From Actinomycetota bacterium (GTDB lineage: Bacteria; Actinomycetota; Thermoleophilia; Gaiellales; Gaiellaceae), in contig JAIBJO010000008.1 of assembly GCA_020029615.1 (NCBI GenBank), positions 1-37,278 on the forward strand: DNA of 37,278 nt. The letters are read 5' to 3'. The position numbers were made by a program, and so were the translations under genes. Position 1 is the stretch's first letter, and each line of letters starts with the position of its first letter. The notes below the pieces were generated by a model. The model was given only the letters and a program-made list of their open reading frames with translations, was not told the origin of the DNA and did not search any database. Below, one piece after another: positions 23,006 to 30,855 of this stretch.

Positions 23006-24252
23006 CGACCGCCGCCCTCGGCCACCCAGTCCACGGTCTTGCTCGTAAGGCGATCGAGCGCTGCGACGGATTGCTCGAGGTGGTCCTCGCGCGTGTCCTC
23101 GAGCTTCGTATGCGAGAGGCCGCGGAGGCTCTGGACGAACATCATCACCGTCGGCACCCCGGCTCGCGCAACTTCGGCGGCGTCGTGCAGGGGACCGGAC
23201 GGGAGGCGATGCGACATGCCGACGACTTCCCGAATCGACTCCTCGCAGAGCCCGAGCAAGGTGTCGTCGAAGAGGATCGGCTCGATCGACCAGATCTTCT
23301 CCCACTCGACGTCGATCGACTCTTCGCCGGCGAACCGCTCGCTCGCCGCTTTCGCCTCCGCCAGCATCATCGCGAGCCGGTGCGCATTCAGATCCCGCTG
23401 GTCGAGCAGCTGCTCTGCGGTCTCGACGACCGAGGTGACGATCCCGGGATGGCAGACGACACCTCCCGACGTGCAGACGGCTCCGCCGCCGGTTCGGCGG
23501 GCGATCTCGCGGATCTCGAGCGCGAGCTTGGCGGCTCCGGCGAGCGCATCGCGACGCTTGTCCATCGGAGTCGAGCCCGCATGAGCAGCCTGGCCGCGCC
23601 AGGTGATCCGGTGGCGCTCGACTCCGAAGGTGCCCTGGACGACACCGAGTGGCAGACCCAGCGACTCGAGCACCGGGCCCTGCTCGATGTGCAGCTCCAG
23701 GTAGGCGGCCGCGCTCTCGAGCTCCTTCCGCGCGTCGAGCGCCTTGTCGAGATCCACGCCGTGCGCGACGAGCGCGTCCGGTAGAGCGAGACCCTCGCGA
23801 TCGGTCAGCGCTCTCAGCTCGTCCTGGTCGGACATCGAACCCGCCGCGGCGCTCGATCCGAAGAGCGAGCGTCCGAACCGAGCGCCTTCCTCATCGGCCC
23901 AGTTGACGAGGCGAAGCGTGACGGGCGGCTTGCCATCGGACGCGATGCGCCGCAGTACCTCGACTCCGGCGACGACGTTCAGCGCCCCGTCGAGCCACCC
24001 TCCGTTCGGCACCGAGTCGATGTGCCCGCCGATGAGTACGGCTCGCTTACTCGCGCCCGGGAGCGTGAACCACTGGTTGCCGGCGGCGTCGATCGACTCC
24101 TTCGCTCCGGTGTCGGCCACGAGCTCGCGGAGCCACCCACGCGCTTGCTCCCACGTCTCCGTCCAGGCGAGTCGCTGCGCACCGTTCTCGTCACCGGTGA
24201 GCTCGCGAAGATCTTTCAGCTCGGCGACGGTGCGCGACGGGTCGAGTGCCAC
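23002..24252 (-). CDS. Zn-dependent amidohydrolase (N-carbamoyl-amino-acid hydrolase / beta-ureidopropionase / allantoate family)
   Basis: A 416-residue M20-fold hydrolase. Metal and substrate motifs in order: GGHIDSVPNGGWLDGALNV (His and bridging Asp), NWADEEGARFGRSLFGS (Glu pair), LELHIEQGPVLE (His), the lid/dimer domain with WRGQAAHAGSTPM, and SGPLHDAAE near the end with the last His. The family removes a carbamoyl group from N-carbamoyl amino acids, beta-ureidopropionate or allantoate. With a hydantoinase on the divergent run, N-carbamoyl hydrolysis is the likely step. Start GTG 24252 has a leaderless TAGTCT. Which substrate cannot be told from sequence. Confidence 0.88.
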   Translation of the reverse strand: MALDPSRTVAELKDLRELTGDENGAQRLAWTETWEQARGWLRELVADTGAKESIDAAGNQWFTLPGASKRAVLIGGHIDSVPNGGWLDGALNVVAGVEVLRRIASDGKPPVTLRLVNWADEEGARFGRSLFGSSAAAGSMSDQDELRALTDREGLALPDALVAHGVDLDKALDARKELESAAAYLELHIEQGPVLESLGLPLGVVQGTFGVERHRITWRGQAAHAGSTPMDKRRDALAGAAKLALEIREIARRTGGGAVCTSGGVVCHPGIVTSVVETAEQLLDQRDLNAHRLAMMLAEAKAASERFAGEESIDVEWEKIWSIEPILFDDTLLGLCEESIREVVGMSHRLPSGPLHDAAEVARAGVPTVMMFVQSLRGLSHTKLEDTREDHLEQSVAALDRLTSKTVDWVAEGGGR

Positions 24253-24258
24253 GAGGGG

Positions 24259-24264
24259 AGACTA
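24259..24264 (-). promoter_or_regulatory. -10 element (TAGTCT, minus strand) for the amidohydrolase run
   Basis: On the minus strand TAGTCT lies 6 nt before GTG 24252, so the leftward transcript is probably leaderless. The intergenic region is only 53 nt, leaving little space for separate operators. Confidence 0.5.
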
Positions 24265-24293
24265 ATCCGCCTGCAGAGGTCGCGTGTCTGTGA

Positions 24294-24299
24294 CAGATT
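24294..24299 (+). promoter_or_regulatory. possible -10 element (CAGATT) for the ABC transporter run
   Basis: CAGATT (nAnnnT) is 6 nt before GTG 24306. The first base deviates from TAnnnT. With the minus-strand element it would make a compact divergent, leaderless promoter pair. The sequence TGTCTGTGACAG just before it contains a CTGTGACAG imperfect palindrome that could bind a regulator. Confidence 0.35.
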
Positions 24300-24305
24300 G
24301 CGCCG

Positions 24306-25154
24306 GTGGCCGCCCGAGTCGGCAAGCGTGTCGTCACGTTCCTGCTCGTCCTCGGCGGGCTGTGGGCGTTGTGGGAGGGGTACAAGTGGCTTTGGGAGCG
24401 CACGGCTTGGAGCAAGCCGTTTCGCGTCGACGATCTGACGCTCCCGCACGCGCACGCGATCCTGCTCCAGCTCGGTGAGTCGACCTCCACGGGCGACGAC
24501 CTGTGGCTGTTTCTCATCCGGGCCGCGCTCTTCACAGCGAAGTCCGCTGCGGTCGGCTTCGCGTTCGGCGCCGTCGTCGGATTCTTCCTCGGCGTCGTGC
24601 TGGTGCAGTTCGACGTGCTTCGGCGGGGGATCATGCCCTACGTCGTCGCCTCGCAGACGATCCCGATCCTCGCGCTCGCCCCGATCGTAGTTCGTGGACT
24701 GGGCAGCGTCTCGATCGGGGGCTCGCCACCTCCGGACTGGGTTCGCGTGTCGGTGATCGCCTCGTACCTGACGTTCTTCCCGGTCACTGTCAACACGATC
24801 CGGGGCCTGCGCTCGGCCGACCCCTGGGCGCTCGAGCTCATGCACTCCTACGCTGCGCGCGGCTGGACGGTCCTCTGGAAGCTACGGGTGCCGTCGGCCC
24901 TTCCGTACATCTTCACGGCGCTGAAGATCGCCGCCACCGCGAGCGTCGTGGGGGCGATCATCGGCGAGCAGACCGCCTCGATCTCGAACGGTCTCGGCGG
25001 AGCGATCCTCAACTTCAACCAGTACTACGTTCTCGAGCCGAAGAATCTCTGGGCGACGAACTTCTACGCTGCTCTCCTCGGGATCGGGTTCTTCCTCGTC
25101 GTGCTCCTCGCGGAGAAGGTCGTCGTGCATCGTGCTCCGGAGAGACTGGTGTGA
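24306..25154 (+). CDS. ABC transporter permease (SsuC/TauC/ThiX type), first copy
   Basis: A 282-residue permease with about six helices. The ABC contact (EAA) loop is ELMHSYAARGWTVLWKLRVP followed by SALPYIFTALKIA (about 178-210). This family imports alkanesulfonates, taurine, nitrate, or pyrimidine-type thiamin precursors. Compared with the second permease it has a longer N-terminal extension and an insertion (VSIGGSPPPDWVR). Start GTG 24306. It overlaps the ATPase gene (GTGTGA). The pair of permeases probably forms a heterodimeric channel. Confidence 0.9.
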   Translation: MAARVGKRVVTFLLVLGGLWALWEGYKWLWERTAWSKPFRVDDLTLPHAHAILLQLGESTSTGDDLWLFLIRAALFTAKSAAVGFAFGAVVGFFLGVVLVQFDVLRRGIMPYVVASQTIPILALAPIVVRGLGSVSIGGSPPPDWVRVSVIASYLTFFPVTVNTIRGLRSADPWALELMHSYAARGWTVLWKLRVPSALPYIFTALKIAATASVVGAIIGEQTASISNGLGGAILNFNQYYVLEPKNLWATNFYAALLGIGFFLVVLLAEKVVVHRAPERLV

Positions 25155-25966
25155 GCGTCAGCACGTCCGTCGTCTCGATCAACGGCCTCTCGAAGGTCTT
25201 CGGAAAGGGTGGCGTGACAGCGCTTCAGGGCATCGACCTCGAGGTCGAGCGCGGGGAGTTCGTCTCGCTGATCGGCCCGTCGGGCTGCGGCAAGTCCACG
25301 CTGCTGCGCATCGTCGGCGACATCATCGCGCCGACCGAGGGCGAGGTCGCCGTCAACGGGAAGCCGGCCCGCAAGGCGAGGCTGGACCGCGACTACGGGA
25401 TCGTGTTCCAGGCCCCCGTCCTGTACGACTGGCGCACGGTCGCCAAGAACATCGCGCTGCCGCTGGAGATGCTCGGCTGGAATCGAGCGAAGCGCGCGGC
25501 GCGCGTCAGGGACATGGTCGAGCTCGTCGAGCTCGGCGGGTTCGAGAAGCACCACCCCTGGCAGCTCTCCGGAGGCATGCAGCAGCGCGTCTCGATCGCG
25601 CGGGCGCTCTCGTTCTCGCCCGCGCTCCTGCTCATGGACGAGCCGTTCGGCGCGCTCGACGAGATGACGCGCGAGCGGCTCAACCTGGAGTTGCTTCGCA
25701 TCTGGGCGGAGACCGGCTCGACCGTGATCTTCGTGACCCACTCGATCTCCGAGGCGGTGTTCCTGTCCACACGGGTCGTCGTCATGTCCCCACGGCCCGG
25801 GCGCGTCGCGAGCATCGTCCCCGTGGACCTGCCGCAACCGCGCACTGCCGCGACGCGGGAGCAGCCGCGGTTCTTCGAGCTCGTGACCCGGGTCCGGGAG
25901 TCGCTGCACGCCGTCGGCGCGGACGAGGTCGAGGAGACGCTGGCGACCGAGGACGAGCTCGCGTGA
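25151..25966 (+). CDS. ABC transporter ATP-binding protein (SsuB/TauB type)
   Basis: About 271 residues. Walker A GPSGCGKSTLLRIV, Q loop VFQAPVLYDWRTV, signature LSGGMQQRVSIARAL, Walker B LLLMDEPFGALDEMT and switch His in FVTHSISEAVF are all present. The YDWRTVAKNIALPLE stretch is typical of nitrate/sulfonate/thiamin-precursor importers. GTG 25151 overlaps the first permease stop; its own stop overlaps the second permease start (GTGA). The frame upstream is shadow of the first permease. Confidence 0.93.
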   Translation: MSVSTSVVSINGLSKVFGKGGVTALQGIDLEVERGEFVSLIGPSGCGKSTLLRIVGDIIAPTEGEVAVNGKPARKARLDRDYGIVFQAPVLYDWRTVAKNIALPLEMLGWNRAKRAARVRDMVELVELGGFEKHHPWQLSGGMQQRVSIARALSFSPALLLMDEPFGALDEMTRERLNLELLRIWAETGSTVIFVTHSISEAVFLSTRVVVMSPRPGRVASIVPVDLPQPRTAATREQPRFFELVTRVRESLHAVGADEVEETLATEDELA

Positions 25967-26778
25967 GCACGGTCGAGCCCACACCGACGGCGACCCAGCG
26001 ACTCGGCGAGCAGATCCGCTACTGGCTGCCCGCGGTCGTGGTCTTCGGCCTCGGTCTTGCGGCCTGGGAGTGGCTACTGCCCGACGTGCTCGGGGTCGAG
26101 GAGTTCCTGCTGCCGAGGTTCTCGGACGTCGTGCAGGCACTCGTCGAGGAGCGCGACGAGCTCCTTCGCGGAGCCTGGATCACCTTCAAGGAGGCGTTCG
26201 GCGGGTTCGTCCTCGGAAGCGGGGTAGCGATCGCAGCCGCGCTCGTCCTCGCGCGCTGGCGCCCGTTCGGCAACGCGCTGATGCCGTACATGATCGCCGC
26301 CAACGCGATTCCGATCATCGCGTTCGCACCGATCACGAACGCGTGGTTCGGGCTCCTGAGCCCGTGGTCGAAGGTGACGATCGCCGCGGTTCTCTGCTTC
26401 TTCCCGGTGCTCGTCAACACGCTGCGGGGTCTCACGTCGGTCGATCCCGAATCGGTCGAGCTCATGCGCTCGTACGCCGCGTCCGAGCGCGACGTGTTCC
26501 GTCGCGTCCGGATTCCGAGCTCACTTCCTTACGTGTTCTCCGCCTTGAAGGTGGCGAGCGTCCTTGCGATGATCGGTGCCGTGGTGGGCGACTACTTCGG
26601 AGGATCCCTCGAGGCGCTGGGAATCGTCGTCCTGAGCGCCGTCAACCTCTCGCGGTACTCGACGTCGTGGGCGGCGATCCTCGTCGCGAGCATCATGGGC
26701 ATCGCGTTTTACGGGGCGGTTGCCCTCGTCGAGCGATACGCCCTGAGGTGGCATCCCTCCGTGCAGCGGAGGACGTAA
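25963..26778 (+). CDS. ABC transporter permease (SsuC/TauC/ThiX type), second copy
   Basis: About 271 residues, six helices, with the EAA loop ELMRSYAASERDVFRRVRIP followed by SSLPYVFSALKVA. It is clearly a paralogue of the first permease at this loop and in the PYMIAANAIPIIAFAPI region (compare PYVVASQTIPILALAPI), so the pair looks like a heterodimer. Start GTG 25963 overlaps the ATPase stop. The substrate-binding protein gene follows after 41 nt. Confidence 0.9.
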   Translation: MSTVEPTPTATQRLGEQIRYWLPAVVVFGLGLAAWEWLLPDVLGVEEFLLPRFSDVVQALVEERDELLRGAWITFKEAFGGFVLGSGVAIAAALVLARWRPFGNALMPYMIAANAIPIIAFAPITNAWFGLLSPWSKVTIAAVLCFFPVLVNTLRGLTSVDPESVELMRSYAASERDVFRRVRIPSSLPYVFSALKVASVLAMIGAVVGDYFGGSLEALGIVVLSAVNLSRYSTSWAAILVASIMGIAFYGAVALVERYALRWHPSVQRRT

Positions 26779-26792
26779 CTTTCATCGAAACC

Positions 26793-26807
26793 GGGGGTTG
26801 GGCCCCC
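26793..26807 (+). other. small G/C hairpin before the binding-protein RBS
   Basis: GGGGG and CCCCC flank a TTGGG loop just upstream of AGAGGAGGT. It could protect or set off the binding-protein portion of the mRNA, which is often made in excess over the membrane subunits. It is short and could be incidental. Confidence 0.3.
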
Positions 26808-26819
26808 AGAGGAGGTCAC

Positions 26820-27929
26820 GTGAAGAAGCGTAGGTGGTATCTCGCAGGGACCGCGCTCGTGGTGGGCGTCGCACTCTCGGCGACCGGCTTCGCCGTCGCC
26901 GGCCTGTCCAGTCCCGCGCTCACGAAGGTCAACGTCCAGCTGAAGTGGGTGACCCAGTCGCAGTTCGCCGGCTACTACGCGGCGAAGGCGAAGGGCTACT
27001 ACACGGCGGCCGGTCTCGACGTGAACCTCAAAGTCGGCGGTCCCACGATCGTCAACGAGCAGACCGTCCTGTCCAAGCAGGCGGAGTTCGGCGTCAACTG
27101 GTTCCCGAGCCTGCTCGCGAATCGCGACCAGGGCAACAACCTCGTGAACATCGCCCAGGTGTTCGCTCGCTCGGGGACGACCGAGGTCACGTTCAAGAAG
27201 AGCGGGATCGACACGTTCGCGAAGATGCGGGGCAAGAAGTTCGGCGTCTGGATCTTCGGGAACGAGTTCGAGCAGCGCGCGGCCCTCGTCAAGTACGGGA
27301 TGAACCCCGACAAGGACGTCAACCTCGTGCAGCAGCAGTTCGACATGGTTGCGTTCCTGCAAGGCGAGATCGACGCAGCCTCGGCGATGACCTACAACGA
27401 GCTCGCCCAGGTGCTGGAGACCAAGAACCCGGCCACGGGGCAGCTCTACAAGCTGTCCGATCTGAACGTCTTCAAGTACTCGACGCTAGGCACCGCGATG
27501 CTGCAGGACGGGATCTTCGTGCGTGGCGACTGGATCGCCGACAAGAAGAACCAGGCGCTCGCCGTGAAGTTCCTCGAGGCGACGTTCAAGGGCTGGATCT
27601 ACTGCCGTGACCACTACAAGGAGTGCGTGAACATCGTCGTCAAGCAGGGTACCGCGCTCCCGAAGGGTCACCAGACCTGGCAGATGAACGAGATCAATGC
27701 GCTCATCTGGCCGAACACGCTCGGCATCGGCGTCATGAACCCCGTCGACTACGCGAAGACGGCTGCCATCTCGTACAAGTTCGATGTGATCAAGGAGCCG
27801 GCGACACAGGCGTCGTATCGCACGGATCTGGCGAAGAAGGCCGTTGCGAACCTGCGGAAGCAGGGGTTCGACGTCAACGGCAAGAAGTTCAAGAAAGCCA
27901 CCGTGGTCTTGACCGAAGGCGGCAAGTAA
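26820..27929 (+). CDS. ABC substrate-binding protein (NMT1/THI5-like, ThiY/RibY type)
   Basis: About 369 residues with a signal peptide (basic MKKRRWYLAG, hydrophobic core to about residue 29). No lipobox Cys is seen; release or non-lipid anchoring is implied. The mature part begins VNVQLKWVTQSQFAGYYAAK, the hallmark of pyrimidine/riboflavin-precursor binders such as ThiY and RibY, followed by LKVGGPTIVNEQTVLSKQAEFGV and MTYNELAQVLE. Two Cys (YCRDHYKEC) may form a disulfide. GTG 26820 follows AGAGGAGGT. The context suggests a cyclic ureide or pyrimidine ligand, an inference. Confidence 0.88.
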   Translation: MKKRRWYLAGTALVVGVALSATGFAVAGLSSPALTKVNVQLKWVTQSQFAGYYAAKAKGYYTAAGLDVNLKVGGPTIVNEQTVLSKQAEFGVNWFPSLLANRDQGNNLVNIAQVFARSGTTEVTFKKSGIDTFAKMRGKKFGVWIFGNEFEQRAALVKYGMNPDKDVNLVQQQFDMVAFLQGEIDAASAMTYNELAQVLETKNPATGQLYKLSDLNVFKYSTLGTAMLQDGIFVRGDWIADKKNQALAVKFLEATFKGWIYCRDHYKECVNIVVKQGTALPKGHQTWQMNEINALIWPNTLGIGVMNPVDYAKTAAISYKFDVIKEPATQASYRTDLAKKAVANLRKQGFDVNGKKFKKATVVLTEGGK

Positions 27930-27942
27930 CCGCGAGGCGTGG

Positions 27943-27972
27943 GTCCCGGATCGGCTGCGGCCGGTCCGGGAC
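27943..27972 (+). terminator. intercistronic hairpin between binding protein and hydantoinase
   Basis: GTCCCGGA and TCCGGGAC pair as an 8-bp stem, with further G-C pairing possible inside. No T tract follows. It lies 14 nt after the binding-protein stop and may act as a partial terminator or mRNA 3' stabiliser, leaving reduced read-through into the hydantoinase. Confidence 0.5.
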
Positions 27973-27997
27973 TCTCCCCGAGAGGAGGTGAGGTGAC

Positions 27998-29404
27998 GTG
28001 TCTGTACTGATCAAGGGCGGTCGGATCATCACCGCCGCCGACGACTACGTCGGCGACGTCTTCGTCGACGGCGAGCGAATCGCGATGATCGGTGAGTCCC
28101 TCGACGTGGAGGCAGATCGCGTCATCGACGCCTCGGGGAAGTACGTGTTTCCCGGCTGCGTCGACCCGCACACCCACCTCGACATGCCCTTCGGCGGCAC
28201 CGTTACGATCGACGACGTCACGTCGGGCCAGACCGCTGCCGCGTTCGGCGGCACGACCTGTCACGTCGACTTCGTGATCCAGCCGCCGGGCTCGACCTTC
28301 GCGGACGCGCTCGAGGAATGGCGCGGCAAGGCCGACGGCAAGCAGGTCATCGACATGGGCTACCACATGGCGGTGACCGACCTGCGGGAGGGCGGCTCCC
28401 TGGAGGAGCTCGCGCGTCTCCCCGAGCAGGGCGTCACCTCGTACAAGCTCTTCATGGCGTACAAGGGCGCGCTCATGGTCGACGACGAGACGCTCTTCCG
28501 AACCATGGAGGTGGCGGCCGAGACGGGCGCGCTCGTGATGGTGCACGCCGAGAACGGCGATGCAATCGACGTTCTCGTCAAGCAGGCGCTCGCGGCGGGC
28601 AACACCGCTCCGCACTACCACGCGCTCACGCGTCCGCCGGAGACCGAGGGCGAGGCGACCAACCGGGCGATCATGCTCGCACGCGTCGCCGGCGCACCGC
28701 TGTACGTGGTCCACGTCTCCTGTCGCGAGGCGGTCGAGCCCATCGCCCGAGCGCGCGAGCAGGGCTGGGACGTCTGGGGCGAGACGTGCACGCAGTACTT
28801 CTTCATCGACTACACGTATCTCGAGCGGCCGGACTTCGAGGGCGCGAAGTACGTCTACACGCCGCCACCGCGCTCGATCGAGAACCAGGAGGTCCTCTGG
28901 CACGCGGTGCGCTCGGACGTCCTCTCGGTGATCTCGACCGATCACTGCGCGTTTTTGTGGGACGGGCAGAAGACGATGGGCAAGGACGACTTCTCGAAGA
29001 TTCCGAACGGAGGGCCGGGGCTCGAGAATCGGCTGCACATGATCCACGAGTTCGGCGTACGCGCCGGACGGATCTCGCTCAACCGGATGGTCGAGCTCCT
29101 CTCGACGAACCCCGCCAAGCTCTTCGGCCTCTATCCGCGGAAGGGGACGATTGCGCCCGGCTCGGATGCCGACATCGTCGTCTTCGATCCGGAGCGGAGG
29201 CATCTGATCACGGCTGTCGACCAGCATTCGAAGACCGACTACAACCTCTACGAGGGGACCGAGGTCACCGGGTCTCCGGAGATCGTGCTGCTACGCGGAA
29301 ACGTGCTCGTCGAGAACGGCGATTTCGTTGCCGAGCCCGGCGTCGGGCAATTCGTCGAGCGAGCTGCGTTCGGACAGGAGCTCCTGCCCGCTGCGGCGCG
29401 CTGA
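27998..29404 (+). CDS. hydA: dihydropyrimidinase / hydantoinase
   Basis: A 468-residue cyclic amidohydrolase that opens dihydrouracil, dihydrothymine or hydantoin rings. Binuclear zinc ligands: DPHTHLDMPFGG, the carboxylated Lys in TSYKLFMAYKGAL, VHAENGD, VVHVSCREA, and the Asp in ISTDHCAF. The substrate-loop Tyr lies in SYKLFMAYK. The C-terminus has DADIVVFDPERRHLIT. The product, an N-carbamoyl amino acid, would suit the amidohydrolase on the divergent run. GTG 27998 follows AGGAGGTG. D-hydantoinase and true dihydropyrimidinase cannot be separated by motif. Confidence 0.92.
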   Translation: MSVLIKGGRIITAADDYVGDVFVDGERIAMIGESLDVEADRVIDASGKYVFPGCVDPHTHLDMPFGGTVTIDDVTSGQTAAAFGGTTCHVDFVIQPPGSTFADALEEWRGKADGKQVIDMGYHMAVTDLREGGSLEELARLPEQGVTSYKLFMAYKGALMVDDETLFRTMEVAAETGALVMVHAENGDAIDVLVKQALAAGNTAPHYHALTRPPETEGEATNRAIMLARVAGAPLYVVHVSCREAVEPIARAREQGWDVWGETCTQYFFIDYTYLERPDFEGAKYVYTPPPRSIENQEVLWHAVRSDVLSVISTDHCAFLWDGQKTMGKDDFSKIPNGGPGLENRLHMIHEFGVRAGRISLNRMVELLSTNPAKLFGLYPRKGTIAPGSDADIVVFDPERRHLITAVDQHSKTDYNLYEGTEVTGSPEIVLLRGNVLVENGDFVAEPGVGQFVERAAFGQELLPAAAR

Positions 29405-29427
29405 CACGGATGTGCGCGGAGGCGCGT

Positions 29428-29449
29428 CGGACATCTTCCCCCTTGTCCG
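29428..29449. terminator. hairpin after hydantoinase
   Basis: CGGACA and TGTCCG form a 6-bp stem over a 10-nt pyrimidine loop, extendable with GCG/CGC after a mismatch. It is 24 nt past the hydantoinase stop in the convergent gap. No T tract. Confidence 0.5.
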
Positions 29450-29517
29450 GCGCCCACCGCGCACTGCCGTCGCCGCAAGACTCGATGTGAAAGACGACTT
29501 CAGGGATCTTTGCGCGA

Positions 29518-29543
29518 CCGGAATCCGCGCGAGCAAATTCCGG
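29518..29543. repeat. 7-bp inverted repeat in the convergent gap
   Basis: CCGGAAT and ATTCCGG are exact reverse complements separated by 12 nt, 22 nt before the stop of the leftward exported-protein gene. It may terminate that leftward transcript. Nothing else is visible in 29405-29565. Confidence 0.4.
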
Positions 29544-29565
29544 TATTGGGCGAGCTCGGCTAGAG

Positions 29566-29940
29566 CTAGAAGGGGCTGTCGTATCGGTGGCAGGCGAAGT
29601 ACGGGAGCCCGAGGATCGGGCGCAGGTCGGTGTACTCCTGGCTCGGCGGGTCGGTCGGGCAGGGCTCGCCCTTGAAAACATCCACGTGCACGAGCATCTC
29701 CGTTCCGAGGAACTCGCCGGTCACGACGTGGAACACGCGAAACGTGACTCGCGGTGCCGTGCCGAGCTCCTCGATCGCCTTTGTGCAGTGGACGTTGTCG
29801 CCGGGCGGTGTGACGCACTCCCATCCGGCATTCATGAGCTGCTCGGCAGTGTGGCCGCTGGATGACGCCGTGGTCGCGAAGGCAGCCGCAGCGGCTGCGA
29901 TCAGGGATACGGCCAGAGTTGCGATCAGTGCGCGATGCAT
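29566..29940 (-). CDS. small exported protein, unrecognised
   Basis: A 124-residue protein with a Sec signal peptide (hydrophobic core LIATLAVSLIAAAAAAFA, probable cleavage after about residue 21). The mature ~100 residues hold four Cys (ECVTPPGDNVHC, GEPCPTDPP, YFACHRYDSPF) that could form two disulfides. The end YTDLRPILGLPYFACHRYD looks conserved in style but I do not recognise the family. ATG 29940 follows GAGGAGAGGAGAC. It is the last gene of a leftward run and lies 23 nt after the other exported protein. Function unknown. Confidence 0.75.
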   Translation of the reverse strand: MHRALIATLAVSLIAAAAAAFATTASSSGHTAEQLMNAGWECVTPPGDNVHCTKAIEELGTAPRVTFRVFHVVTGEFLGTEMLVHVDVFKGEPCPTDPPSQEYTDLRPILGLPYFACHRYDSPF

Positions 29941-29963
29941 GTCTCCTCTCCTCACGGTTCGGC

Positions 29964-30545
29964 TCAGGCTTTCTTGTCGAAGAGCTTGAGCAGCGGGTTG
30001 GTGCCGGCGAAGAGGCCGTCCGGGTTCGGGTACCAGACCCACATGTGCAGGGTCACCAGCAGTGGATGCCAGAAGCCGAAGTTGGCTCCGGTCTCCGGGC
30101 TCGTGACGGCGCAGTCGGCCTCGGCGTCGGCGAACGCGAAGGTGCCGTCGATGTAGTGGCAGGCGGCCGGGAACGAGCCGTAGGTCGCCCCTGGCACCGG
30201 CGTCTTGGCGGGCTTCTCGGGGAACACCCACTCGACCGCTCCGAGCTGCCACCTCGAGCCTCGCTTGATGTAGACGAGGATCTGCGGTCTGCTCGGGTTG
30301 AAATCCGGTGCCTTCGGGTTCAGGAAGTGCCAGCCCATCGACGGGATGTGGCGTGTGATGACGACGTACCCGTCCTTCTTCGCGCGGGCGAGGTCGTCGA
30401 CGTACTTGGCGGTCCCGAAGCGGGCGTCGGCGACGGCGAGCGCGAGCTTTGCCTGCGCGGTGCTGTCGCCGACCGCGGCGACGAGCGCCGCGGGAATGCC
30501 GACGGCCACGAGCAGCGCGGCGGTAAGAGCGATTCTGATGCGCAT
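29964..30545 (-). CDS. exported protein with conserved His/Trp-rich domain, unrecognised
   Basis: A 193-residue protein with an N-terminal hydrophobic segment (MRIRIALTAALLVAVGIPAA, signal peptide). The mature domain has PSMGWHFLNPKAPDF, PQILVYIKRG, LGAVEWVFPE, AACHYIDGTF and GANFGFWHPLLVTLHMWVWY. Several His residues near aromatic residues could bind metal, which I infer only. Two Cys are present. The start ATG 30545 follows GGAAAGACGGAAGAG; an upstream Met (30596) lies inside the DUF4242 gene and is rejected. I do not know the family name. Confidence 0.75.
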   Translation of the reverse strand: MRIRIALTAALLVAVGIPAALVAAVGDSTAQAKLALAVADARFGTAKYVDDLARAKKDGYVVITRHIPSMGWHFLNPKAPDFNPSRPQILVYIKRGSRWQLGAVEWVFPEKPAKTPVPGATYGSFPAACHYIDGTFAFADAEADCAVTSPETGANFGFWHPLLVTLHMWVWYPNPDGLFAGTNPLLKLFDKKA

Positions 30546-30561
30546 CTCTTCCGTCTTTCCG

Positions 30562-30855
30562 CTAGACGGTTGCCGGCTCGGGATCGGGGCGGACAAGCAC
30601 GGTCTCGGCGACCTTGACGATCTCGTCCACTGGGAGGTCGGCGGCGGTGGCGTGGCGGCGGATGGCCTCGGGGCTCGAGGCCTGGTAGACGCAGACCGTC
30701 CCTACGGTGCCGTCGCGCTCGGAGAGGACGTAGCTGCGGATCCAGGCGACGTCGTCAGGTATCCGCTCGCTCTCGGCGGTGGACCGGCCAGCCGCTGCCT
30801 GGAGGCCGTCCGCCGTTCGCCACCCGCCTCGCCGCAGGATCACATAGGTCTCCAT
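30562..30855 (-). CDS. DUF4242 (SCO4226-like) protein
   Basis: A 97-residue protein with a DUF4242-type pattern: METYVILRRGGW, VAWIRSYVLSERDG, TVCVYQASSPEAIRRHAT and LPVDEIVKV. The fold in the family is ferredoxin-like, and Streptomyces SCO4226 binds nickel. Whether this protein binds metal is not shown. A strong GGAGGAAGGAGG lies before ATG 30855. It overlaps the end of a small upstream ORF by 16 nt, and a gap of 16 nt separates it from the exported-protein gene, so the set probably forms an operon. Confidence 0.8.
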   Translation of the reverse strand: METYVILRRGGWRTADGLQAAAGRSTAESERIPDDVAWIRSYVLSERDGTVGTVCVYQASSPEAIRRHATAADLPVDEIVKVAETVLVRPDPEPATV

